A DNA stretch of 64,000 bases, taken from Hygrocybe punicea. Its lineage: Eukaryota > Basidiomycota > Agaricomycetes > Agaricales > Hygrophoraceae. Positions 34,380-44,221 of this stretch are shown here, piece after piece. The stretch covers positions 6,892,891 to 6,956,890 of the forward strand of contig OY744461.1 in assembly GCA_963556145.1 (NCBI GenBank), read 5' to 3'. Under the pieces are notes generated by a model that had not been told where the DNA came from, searched no databases, and saw nothing but the letters and a program-made list of their open reading frames with translations. Made by a program: the position numbers and the translations under genes. Position 1 is the first letter of the stretch, and each line of letters starts with the position of its first letter.

Positions 34380-34671
34380 AACAAATACAACCAATCACAA
34401 GCGCTGATTGAATTCATTTTCCCATCCTTCGTTGTTTTCCCCCTCATCATTGTACATCCCACACTGCGAGATTGTTGTACCGGGCAACAATCTCGCATTA
34501 TGGGATGCCACGCACTTTAGGTTACATATCATTCTTCTACCCGAATGGTGAGTGGTTTGTTATGTCTCTGCTGAATGCCATTCACTTAGAATATTCGTAA
34601 GTGACTGATTGTTTGTCACTGCGATTGATCTTCTACAGCTTCCTGCCAAGGTTTCCACATGCATTAATTGT

Positions 34672-35425
34672 GGAATCAGTACGTGCCAAACCGATGGTGG
34701 CCGGTCCTCGGACATGGGTGCTTGCTGCTGCCAGTCAACCTGGAATGAAAAGGTGGGTGAATCTCACCGATTTGCTTGCCAGGCAACCTCCTTGCAACAG
34801 GCCTGGCGGTATACCCGTTTGCATCCAAGGTGTGTGTCTTCTCATTTTAATATTGCGCTTTTAGTAGTGATTCACTTTCATTACAGCTGCTCTTTCCATC
34901 ATGTTTTGTGGCAGTGAATAGGCTTACTGACAATTTTACTGCGTTCAGATAAGTTAACCATGAGCGCGAGTTGTGGCATCAGTGCGTGCCAAACCGGTGG
35001 TGGCAGGTCCTCAGACATGGGCGCTTGCTGCTGCCGGTCAACCTGGAATGAAAGGGCGGGTGAATCCCCCTGATTTCCTTGCCAGGCAACCTCCTTGCAG
35101 CGGGCCTGGCGGTATACCCGTTTACATCCAAGGTGTGTGTCTTCTCATTTTAATATTGCGCTTTTAGTAGTGATTCACTTTCATTACAGCTGCTCTTTCC
35201 ATCATGTTTTGTGGCGGTGAATAGGCTTGCTGACAATTTTACTTATTTCAGACCACTCCTTCATAGCGCAAGTTGTGGCATCAGTGCGTGCCAAACCGGT
35301 GGTGGCAGGTCCTCAGACATGGGCGCTTGCTGCCGCCGGTCAACCTGGAATGAAAGGGCGGGTGAATCCCCCTGATTTCCTTGCCAGGCAACCTCCCTGT
35401 AGTGGGCCTGGTGGCCTTGTTGACG
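34672..35425 (+). repeat. Three tandem ~300-bp units resembling a duplicated exon and intron
   Basis: Units start near 34672, 34971 and 35274, each with GTGCCAAACCGGTGGTGGCAG, CTGCTGCCGGTCAACCTGG and CCAGGCAACCTCC. All read SVRAKPVVAGPQTWALAAAG and LARQPPCSGPGG in one frame. In units 1 and 2 the open stretch is followed by an identical GTGTGTCTTCTCATTTTAATA spacer ending near TTACAG. The third unit is truncated after GGGCCTGGTGG. The protein phase is conserved more than chance would suggest, but no family is recognised. Confidence 0.7.
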
Positions 35426-35747
35426 TCAAGAAAAGTAAGTCTTGCTGTACTTTTGACTATTCTATCATTCACCAAACGGCACAGGTATCAATCAGCTTAT
35501 AAATGTGCATGGTCTGTATATGTATATACACTGAATCTGCTCGGCATTGCCATTTTTTGTGCTATATTGTGTGTTATATCATAGTTGGTCGTTCTTGTGA
35601 CATGGCAAAATTGCTGTATGCAGCAAATTATTAAATGCTAAAAGTTCTAACCATAATAACACCTTATTAAATTATACCGCCTCGAGGCCACCATGTGTAC
35701 TAAAACCGACCTTCCCAATTCTCAACCAATCTCACTTCTCAACCATT

Positions 35748-37308
35748 ATGTACGCCGACAGAATCCCCTCAAAGAATGCACAATCCAAGGCAATGGAAGC
35801 CTCGCTTTCCGTCAACATGAAAACAAAGGATTGTGGTCTCGCTCCAAATCTAAAGAAACATATGTGGACGAGGCTGAGAAGAATCCTCTCAAACACTACA
35901 TCGTATTATAGGAAGTCGGGCATGCGCCCTCCGAAGTCTCCTGTAGAGGAATGCAAACGGCTGAGGTCAGATCCATGCTGCTTCAATGTCATATCTTACA
36001 TGTTTTGTAGATCACGTTTGATGATGCTGAGGGATCAGCTTCCAGTTAGCAAGGTCTTGGGAGATTCGGCCCCAGATTGCGAAACATTCTCCAAGTCGGG
36101 CATGGTCTCAGAATCCGAACTGGAGAGGGTTCTCCTCACTGTGGCAGCCGCGATTTTGAACCCTAGTACGTTGCTGCCATGAAAGTCGGCATATTTAGAC
36201 TGACATCTTGCCTCAAAGTAATTGTGCCCTTGGATGCGAATAGACTGGCAAATCGAGTGAAGAATATCAAGGACACTTCGGATGCTGACAATGAAAACCT
36301 ACTCAGGTTTTTTCAGGAGATTCACATCGGACATGTGAATGAACCAGCTACAGTAATTGACACGTGTGGTTCAATTTTGGTCTGGTATCTACCTGATGTT
36401 GTAACTCCAAGACGTATTGTGAGTCACTTGCCCCCCGGAAATGTGGTTTTTGACAGTACCCACTGCGACACAGGAGGAATTGAATGTCAGTGCTGAAATA
36501 ATAACCGAAATTCTGGAAGAATCCTATTCGGAGTCCCTCAAAAAACTTGAGAAAGGGAAAGATCCGCAATGGAGGAAAGATCCAAACATTTTCTTTCCAC
36601 CTCCAAACCCACGATTTCACCCAGGATCAGTGGATTTCGCCGCAGCATGGTTTGCTCAGGGTAGAGAGGTAACACCTTTAGTTAGTCGTCTGTTTTACAT
36701 GAGCTGACCGCCTGTTTTTTCAGCGACTTACCGATAGGTTGATCACGTCGACAACTCTTCGAACAACTGAAGCCACCATGTGGATGGCTGCAATCGAACC
36801 CAGCGAGCTGATCTTCAACGCAATTACTGCGTTAACCCATCAGTCATTGTACACAGCTGGCCTTCTGGCTGTGACGAAAATCCGGGACGGCGAAACGATC
36901 GAGAACGTGGAAACACATGAAAATGCTAAGGAGTGGACATCTGTTTACACTGGAATCGCCGTTATCGTTAACAGGATTACAACTTGACACAGAGATGCTG
37001 GAGGGTGTCCAGAATGGTATGATTTGCTGGCGAGTTGTGGGACACATACGAACGCGGAACTAGCCATCCCTGAGTTGGATGCTACGTTCTCTTATTCGCC
37101 AGGAACCGTCATCGAAATTTGTGGCAAGGTTCTCAGTCACAGTGTAGGCAGATGGGAGGGCGGTGAAAGAATATGCATGGCGCATTATATGCGAAACATG
37201 GTACATGACCGTCTCAACATTGACAAGCCCACCTGGAGCCGACACAATGTGTTTGCAAGGGAGATGAATGCCGAGTTTCGGGCATCACAGGAATGGAGAT
37301 GGAATTAG
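35748..37308 (+). pseudogene. TET/JBP-like 2-oxoglutarate/Fe(II) dioxygenase, copy 1
   Basis: Plus-strand exons run from about 35748. Recognisable blocks are VAAAILNPS (about 36150), VIVPLDANRLANRVKNI then VNEPATVIDTCGSILVWYLP (36210-36400), AAAWFAQGREV, and YTGIAVIVNRITT (ending 36984). The TET/JBP catalytic core follows: HRD (iron HxD) at 36988, GCPEWYDLLASCG, LSHSVGRW (second iron His) and GGERICMAHYMR (2-oxoglutarate Arg region), ending at 37308. A TGA at 36985-36987 sits directly before HRD, so this copy cannot encode the core; CGA to TGA would account for it. TET/JBP enzymes oxidise 5-methylcytosine or thymine. Basidiomycetes have many, often linked to KDZ transposons. It parallels copy 2 at 55.9-57.7 kb. 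Confidence 0.75.
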
Positions 37309-37568
37309 CTATTGTGCCAAGGGAGATATCATCCTAACGTAAAAGTACGACGGCTACCGTTGCATGCTTTGTACGACTGTAGTCAGAAACCTCTGTGGAA
37401 CTAAATCTCGTTATCCTCATTCACGGACGACGAAGGCCTATGAGTTTCAACTAACAGATAGCTAGACAGTGTTAGACAGTGTTCGGAGAATTTCCATGGC
37501 TTTACATTGATAACTCTGTCACATTGACAACTCAGTCAATTCGAAATGTGTACTTAAATGTGGCAATT

Positions 37569-37626
37569 CACGTGATGTGGTCACACGTGATCACAGTAAA
37601 CCGTGACGCATCATTTTTTTTTATAC
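37569..37626 (+). promoter_or_regulatory. Promoter-like region with two CACGTG boxes and a TATA-like run
   Basis: CACGTG lies at 37569-37574 and 37584-37589, followed by a TTTTTTTTATACC run near 37614-37626. The start codon of the JmjC-like gene follows at 37702, about 80 bp further on. Confidence 0.5.
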
Positions 37627-40600
37627 CTTCTGCACCCTTATCATCTAGCCTCAGCCTCTCTTGAATTGCTCTCAGATACACTCGAATTGAACATTTTGGC
37701 AATGTCGTCATCAGCAAGCACCTCGGCGCCGTCAATCGCTTCTCTACATGCGTCTGTAATGTCTGGCAGTAATTTCCGAAGCATGAATGTGTTCCAGGAC
37801 TTCCCGTGGGTCAATGGCACGCCTCTTGCTGAAGATTCACTTGAGAAGGCTATCGTAACCTTAATTGGCAATCAGTCTGCTCTAGGAAACACACCGTCCA
37901 CCTTGGCTGTGATGGTGCGTAAAATCTCCCACCTTGTAACATTGACGGTCAACTTGTCTGCTAGGCCCTGGCAAAGCAATTGGATTATGTGAATCCCACT
38001 GGTGAAATCTCACGTAAAGCCCAAACCATCCAAGAATACCTCTCTGCTGATGGCTCTGCTATGCGTGATGTGGCAAGGTGGACTACTGTGTACCGGAATG
38101 ACCTCCTGGTAGCGGCTCACTCAATCCTTCACTATACCCTGCTCGATAAGCTCATGGACGCTGTTGGGTTGCCTCGTCATCCAAGTTTCAAAGTAATTCG
38201 GAGATCAGCGAAACCAGAGATGAGCGAGAAGTTGACCAAGGTGAGTTCACCATTCACATTTGGGCAGACGTTTTAAGTTGACGTTTGCACACCGTCTTGA
38301 AGCTCTACAAATTTCTGAGAGACTGGAGTAAGCCGATCACGAAGCTTTGTATGACATGCAAAAGTCTATTAATCACGCAACAAGATCAAGAAGTGGTGGG
38401 TGTTTCAGCCATGGCAGTGCCGCAGAAAGTGGTGTCCAGTATGGACACCATCCCTATCTTTGCAGTCGCTCTCCCAGCACACTTGACACCAGCCCAAAAA
38501 GAAGTAGAAATGAACATCCGGATCCTTTACCGTGCATCTGTCAACCTCGAATCCTCCGACGTCAACCAGATCCTCCTCAATCTAGAGCTTCTTGCATTCT
38601 CATTCACTTGGTTTGGCCAGGTATGTGACGTATGTCCTATATGAAACATGTGTCAGATTTTGTACAAAAACAGGGCAACTCATATGTAGACTGCGACTTC
38701 ACAACATGGGTGGAGAAGCTACAGAGGTTGGGATTGCATTACAATCACATTACGCCTGCCGCAAATAAATAATTCACATGGTTTCAGGATGGCCAAGAGT
38801 GTTGATCTACCGTTGCAAGACTCATTTGTCAATGCCCTCACCACCAAGTCTTTCGGAGGTTTAATGTATGATCGGATGAGAAATCTATTCCACCTAAGCC
38901 TCACACTGTCACCCATAATTACTCTTCTCCCACGACGTTTCAATCATGAATTTCATGCACGGCCATCTCTCATGGCAGTGAGTCCATTATTTGTGCCAAC
39001 TTGGACGTAGTTGACATAAGGAAAAGATCACGTTTGCCTTGGGCAATGAAAGGCCTCCATTCCTTGCCAAAACGGAGAGGGCGCTTTGGAGGGCCATTAC
39101 AAGAATATGTTTAGGATCTTCGGCGATGCAGGAGCTGAATGTATTCCTCCAAGAATACGATTTGTTGGAGGACAGCGTCCAGGGAACGGAACAGGACTTC
39201 AGTTGGTTTTGTTTTGACAGTACGCCGCCTGTCTCTACATTTATCGCTGGGACTGACAACAGATGTTGCAAGATAAGGAAGTGGATGACCTGACCAACTC
39301 TGCTAGTCAGCTTACGGTGGCAACGAAACAAAATGTTCCAACAGACCCCAAGGCAAAGAATGACAAGCCTGCGTCAGGCAACCCTCTGTCCAGCGATGAT
39401 GAACCGCTTCAATTGAAATTAACAAGGAAGAAGAGGGGTGGACCATCGAAGGAGCTTGCTTCAGGTGGACAGAGCTCCATGTTGACCCGAAGCCAGGCCA
39501 AAATGTTGGACAAGGTTGGGGACTCTTCGAAAGGCAAGGAGAAGCAGAAGGCAGAGAAAGTCCAGAAGGAAGAGAAAGTCGTGGTTGCGCCGGGGAGGTC
39601 CTATCGGAGGAAGAAAAGATCCACTCGCTGGTCGACAAGAAGTTATCCCGAGTCCAAGAAACGTGATGATCTTGAGGATGAAGATGACGATGATGACGAG
39701 GATGACTATAAGAAAGCGCCAGAGAAAGTGAACGTGATCATCGACCTTACCGGAGATGTAAGTGATTCAAGAACGTGTCATTTGTCATGAATGAATATTT
39801 TGATAGGATTATGGGGAACCTGATTTGCTCAGCCGTCCAGCACCCATTGTGTGTCTTTTGTTGTTCGATAACGTGCCACCCCACTGATGATTCATAAAGC
39901 GAGCATCAGAGGGTGTTCATCTCACGATGTATGATGGTGACGCTGTACACGAACCTGTTGAACATGTGCACTATTCACCATCCGTTGTTGTACGTTGATG
40001 TCTGATTTTTGTACCATTTGATTGTTAACTGGTAAGCACGATACAGGCAAAAGTGGAACATGCATTGTTGCGGGAAACATATGAAATGATCCGATCCAGT
40101 TACATTGATGGGGTTCCTCCACATCGGCTGCCCAGTGCAAGAGAACAAATGTATGATCCTCATGCATCATGTGTGTTCGTGGTGGAATGGAACATCTTCA
40201 AGTCGATGGATGCTGCAACAATTCAAGGAATCTTTCGTCATCGTCACATCCTCGTGCTCAATGCCCCTGTAGAAACAGTGGAGTTTGATAGGGAAGGTTT
40301 GGAGACATTGGGGTCTTTGTCGTCCATTCGTTCAGTGCAAGGTCCGTTTCCGGAGCGATGTCTGGGCATAGCGACTAAAGTGCCTTTGTTAGTTGCTGAA
40401 TTGCGATTGGTGCCTAATATCGAGAATATGAACAAACCTGGCACATTGGAGACATTATATCAGCTTGCGCTTGACCCTGACAATGAAAGGGTTTTCAATT
40501 TCCTTGACCTTCCCATGGGTCATATGACGTTGGACCCACCTCCAAAATTTCGGTGAGCAACCTTGTTTCGAAGATCGAACACGAGATTTACCTGTCTATT

Positions 40601-42218
40601 CGTGAAAAGGTCCTTTTCATCATCTGAGGTTGCTTGGCACGAAACCCGCAGCCGACCGGGGTTTGTCCGCGAGCAGCCTTTAAACGACGATTTGGCTTGG
40701 GGAACGGCAGCGACAGCTCGAGCCATTTCTTGGACACACATAGATGATGATGGCTTTGGCACGGTGGTTATTGTCAGGACTGGCGCAAAGTACTGGGTCC
40801 TCATGAGGCCTCGAAGGGATGCCGAATGGGATCGCAAGGCGGGCAATCTTGCGACTAACAAGGCCTATCCTCAGGAGTGGGAGCCGAGAAAACATGGTGG
40901 GAAAGGCTTGTGGGAAGCAGAAGGATTACTGCTCACAAAGGGTTCAGTGCTGTAAGTGGGAATATATTTCGTGACAACTCGGATGTGTGCTGAAACACAC
41001 AGTTACATGAGGCCGTGCACCCCACATTATGTCCTCGGTGTGGAGCACTCCATTGTGAATGGGCGTCATCTCTATGTGACGTCAACTATACGGGATACCT
41101 GTTATGGGATTATCCATACTTTCGTGATGAGTCATACCATCACAAACGCGGAGCATAATGTGACATGTACATTTCTGCGCCGACTTCTCACCATGTGGAT
41201 GGAGTACTTCACGGGGAACCACGAATCATCATGTGAGCTACTTTGGGCGAGGTTTACAAATTCCTGAAGATTAAAATGCTCACTGCACAGCTACTGTCTT
41301 CACCAAGTCTCATATGCCCAAGATCGAAACCGAAGACGGCTTCCTCGACCTTGTGATTGTGGGAAACCTGATCGAGCTTGCGGATATCATCAACAGGAAG
41401 TTCTACACCCATACCATATCGGCTGACATTCATGAGGAACAGAATATTGCACGATGCAGATATAGATGTTTCCAAATCTGGTTTGCAGAACATTTTGTTG
41501 TCTTCATGGAAGACCACTGGATCAGCCCCTCTTACATTTTCCAAGGAAGTCTTTTGGAACTATCTGCTGCAATTGTTGGGTATAAATGGGACAAGGATGG
41601 GGTTGTGAAGGCACCAGCACATTGCACAGCCAAAGCTGTTGAGTCAGCGGTCCGCCGACATTTTCAAAACGATTGGCCAGATTTGGTGCCAAAGCTGAAT
41701 GAGCTGCTTCAGATCCCACCATCGGAATTCTTCTGGACCGGCCCCAAAATACACATTCAGACCCGTCCAGTGGAACCCATCAGTCCCATTCTTGTTGAAT
41801 GCTTAGATTTTCCACCTCATCCAATTAGGGTATAGCACGGGTTCGGGTAAACCCGCGGTTTTTGGGCCGCGGGTTTCTCGGGTACGGGTACGGTGTCCCA
41901 ATTTGGCAACCCGTGCACTACCGCACACCCTTACCCGCGGTAGACGGGTATCCACGGGTTAGCACAGAGGGCCCCAATGGGCCCCACAGGTAAGTTTTTT
42001 TATACTTTTAATTCATTTATCTAACATATCTAATAACTAAGTTATACCCAAACCGCCGCCACCACCACCACCACCACCACCAACCAACAACAACAACAAC
42101 AACAACACGGCGATGAAGGGAAACGGCTGGGAGGGTGGTGCGTCCACTTACCAGCACAGGTACGTGCCCCGATTCTTTCACCACCGACATCGGCTAACCC
42201 CCTGCCTTCGAGTCCATA

Positions 42219-42271
42219 CCTCGCAAATGACGTTGACGCGTCAGTCAATGCGTCAATGCGTGTTCGCGAGG
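42219..42271. repeat. Palindromic unit 1 (imperfect)
   Basis: The outer arms are CCTCGCAAA and TTCGCGAGG, with centre GACGCGTCAGTCAATGCGTC. It is one of eight similar units in two MITEs and the least symmetric. Confidence 0.6.
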
Positions 42272-42298
42272 TCCCCAGCATGAAAACACGCATGAAGA

Positions 42299-42351
42299 CT
42301 TCACGAAAGCACGGTGACGCGTCAACTGACGCGTCAACATCGTTAATGAAG
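42299..42351. repeat. Palindromic unit 2
   Basis: The outer arms are CTTCACGAA and TTAATGAAG, centred on GACGCGTCAACTGACGCGTC. Confidence 0.65.
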
Positions 42352-42474
42352 TCGCCAGCACCAAACTACGAACAAAGACCGTGCAAAGACAAACGAAGAC
42401 CTCGCGAAGACAAATGAAGACCTTGCGAAGACAAACGAAGACCTCGAGTGCCCCCACAGACCTCAAACTAATCA

Positions 42475-42527
42475 CCTCGCGAAAACGGGCTGGCGCATCA
42501 ACTGATGCGCAGACGTTGTTCGCGAGG
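42475..42527. repeat. Palindromic unit 3
   Basis: The outer arms are CCTCGCGAA and TTCGCGAGG, centred on GCGCATCAACTGATGCGC. Confidence 0.75.
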
Positions 42528-42657
42528 TATCTGGCCCATGAAACGACGACGACGGCGACGACTTCCACTGCCAACTGGCAGCAGCAAGGCGATGACGACG
42601 GTGGTGGAGCGGGGAGGATGGCAGTGGGACAAGACGACGGAACCAGCCCAGCCCAGC

Positions 42658-42708
42658 CCCACAAATGCGAACCGTCGCGTCAATTGACGTGTACGTTTCA
42701 TTTGTGGG
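42658..42708. repeat. Palindromic unit 4 (variant arms)
   Basis: The outer arms are CCCACAAATG and CATTTGTGGG, with the same centre CGTCAATTGACG. Different arms on a shared core imply that the core is the conserved part. Confidence 0.75.
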
Positions 42709-43259
42709 CTTGAGGAGCTCGCTGCCGCTGTCGTCGACACTACCCGCATGGCCACATGGGCAACCACCACACCCGCGTCCGACCGCGGGTAATGCAGACC
42801 CGCACCCATCACGGGTACGGTGTCTGCGGGTACGGGTACGGTGTCCGGCCTGGCAACCCACGGGTCACCCGTGCTACACCCTACATCCAATTCTGCTCGT
42901 CAACACAACTACCGGTGAAGGCGAGGTACAGGATGACACAGATACACGGGAAAAGGCGAAAGACAATGAGCACGACAAAGGGGAGATCCACCTGCAACGG
43001 TTGGATGTGCAAACGACATGGCTGTGGACACTGAGAGGGAAGAGGATCCACCTGTAACGGTGGGAAATTCAGCCGACGTGGCTGGGGAAGATGCGGGAGA
43101 AGAAATGGACGTCGCTGGCCCGAATGAGGAGGATCCACCTGAGCAGGTGGGAAATTCAAATGACGCAGCTTCGTGGAATGAGGACGGTCTAATCATGCCC
43201 CTGGGTATGTCAAATGAGGAAGATGTAGACCGTGACGAGGGGAAGCAGCAGGAAAAGAA

Positions 43260-43540
43260 GGGGGGGGAGGAGGGCACGGTGCAGGGCAAGGGGGTGCAGG
43301 TGGGGGAGGTGCAGGAGGAGGTGGAGGAGGAGGAGGAGGGGGATGAGGAGGAGGAGGGGGAGGAGGAGGAGGACAGGGAGCTGCAGGACGAGGAGGGGGA
43401 GCTGCAGGAGGAGGGGGAGGAGGAGGAGGAGGAGGAGGAGGAGGGGGAGCTGCAGGAAGAGGAGGAGGAGACGGATGGGGATGGGGCAGAGGAGGAGGAC
43501 GAAGAGGAGGAGGATCGAAATGAGATGGTGGGGAAGTTAA
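43260..43540 (+). repeat. GAGGAG purine tract coding Glu-rich tail
   Basis: GAGGAGGAG and GGGGAGCTGCAG units are almost free of pyrimidines on the plus strand. In the JmjC-gene frame they encode poly-Glu with ELQEEEG repeats. The antisense Pro-rich ORF is an artefact. Confidence 0.8.
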
Positions 43541-43924
43541 ATGCCCAGAGTGTGGACAGTGACGAGGGAGAGGATGACGATCAAATGGACATCTCATCTG
43601 GCAGTGATGCAGTGTATAATGATTTCGATGGATCACCCCAACCCCCGACACCCCCTGTGAAACGTCCTCGGAGGGAAGACTCGGGTACGATAAATTGCCT
43701 CAACAGCTTGTATATACACTGATATGAACATTCACACAGATTCACCAATACGTTCCACAGACCTGAAACGCTGTCGTAAGTAGCCGGGAGGATCATATCA
43801 TTCATACTGCTTCCTACTCATGTATATTCCTGACATCGCAATGCATCATCTGCCTCCTCTGCTGTTAAATGTATTCCTTGTAATAAACACTGAACCATTG
43901 AGAGGCATGGGTAGAGGAAAATGT

Positions 43925-44040
43925 TATGTCACGTTGGGCCTTGCACAAGTGACATGTCACAAGTGTTATGTCACGTTGGGCCTTGCACAAATGACATGTC
44001 ACAAGTGTTATGTCACGTTGGGTCGTCCAAACGTGACATA
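43925..44040. repeat. Tandem TATGTCACGTTGGGCCTTGC units
   Basis: Three units of about 45 bp carry the half-site of the 34-bp palindrome at 34258. The last continues GTCGTCCAAACGTGACATA, making a near-palindrome. The array separates the 3' ends of the JmjC-like (plus) and coiled-coil (minus) genes. Confidence 0.75.
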
Positions 44041-44221
44041 ACACTGGTGACATGTGATGTTGGACCGTCTTGACACAAGTATTATATATTTATGATTTAT
44101 TCCACATATCACCTTTTTAGGCACATTCAACAAAGCCTATTTCCACCGTGTAGAATGTCGCAAGGGTTGACTGCTTGTGGTAATGCAAATTGTGAGCTGC
44201 ATCCCCACAAACGGGATAGCT

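Larger units (their letters stand above)
41826..42883. mobile_element. hAT MITE, 1058 bp, inserted in the JmjC-like gene
   Basis: The ends TAGGGTATAGCACGGGT and its inverted partner are flanked by the 8-bp target duplication CATCCAAT (41818-41825 and 42884-42891). Subterminal GGGTACGGGTACGGTGTC repeats resemble those of the 51.7-kb and 56.6-kb MITEs. It contains a GGTAAGTTTTTTTATA intron-donor-like block at about 41990, a CAC/CAA triplet tract (42055-42105) and four of the 51-54 bp TCAATTGA-type palindromic units. Confidence 0.92.
37702..43722 (+). pseudogene. JmjC-like dioxygenase gene, long, interrupted by a MITE
   Basis: It starts MSSSASTSAPSIASL at 37702; intron 37915-37964 is clear. A TAA at 38329-38331 interrupts the second region (RLE-stop-ADHEAL; CAA to TAA). 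A Lys/Glu/Asp-rich linker spans about 39290-39760. The dioxygenase part follows: VVEWNIFKSMD (40.18 kb), then LAWGTAATARAISWTHIDDD with the HxD iron pair (40.7 kb), VRTGAKYWVLMRP, intron 40954-41002, and YMRPCTPHYVLGVEH with the third iron His. A C-terminal region to 41825 is cut by the MITE 41826-42883 and resumes at 42892 (LLVNTTTGEGEVQDD). It then passes through repeats of DPPxTVGNSADVA to a very acidic Glu-rich tail and KRPRRE. A one-base frame change is needed near 42980. JmjC proteins demethylate histones or hydroxylate proteins; the substrate here is unknown. Confidence 0.65.

Noticed and set aside
43193..43651. Pro-rich minus-strand ORF of 152 codons
   Set aside because: Antisense of the Glu-rich tail of the JmjC-like gene; composition artefact.
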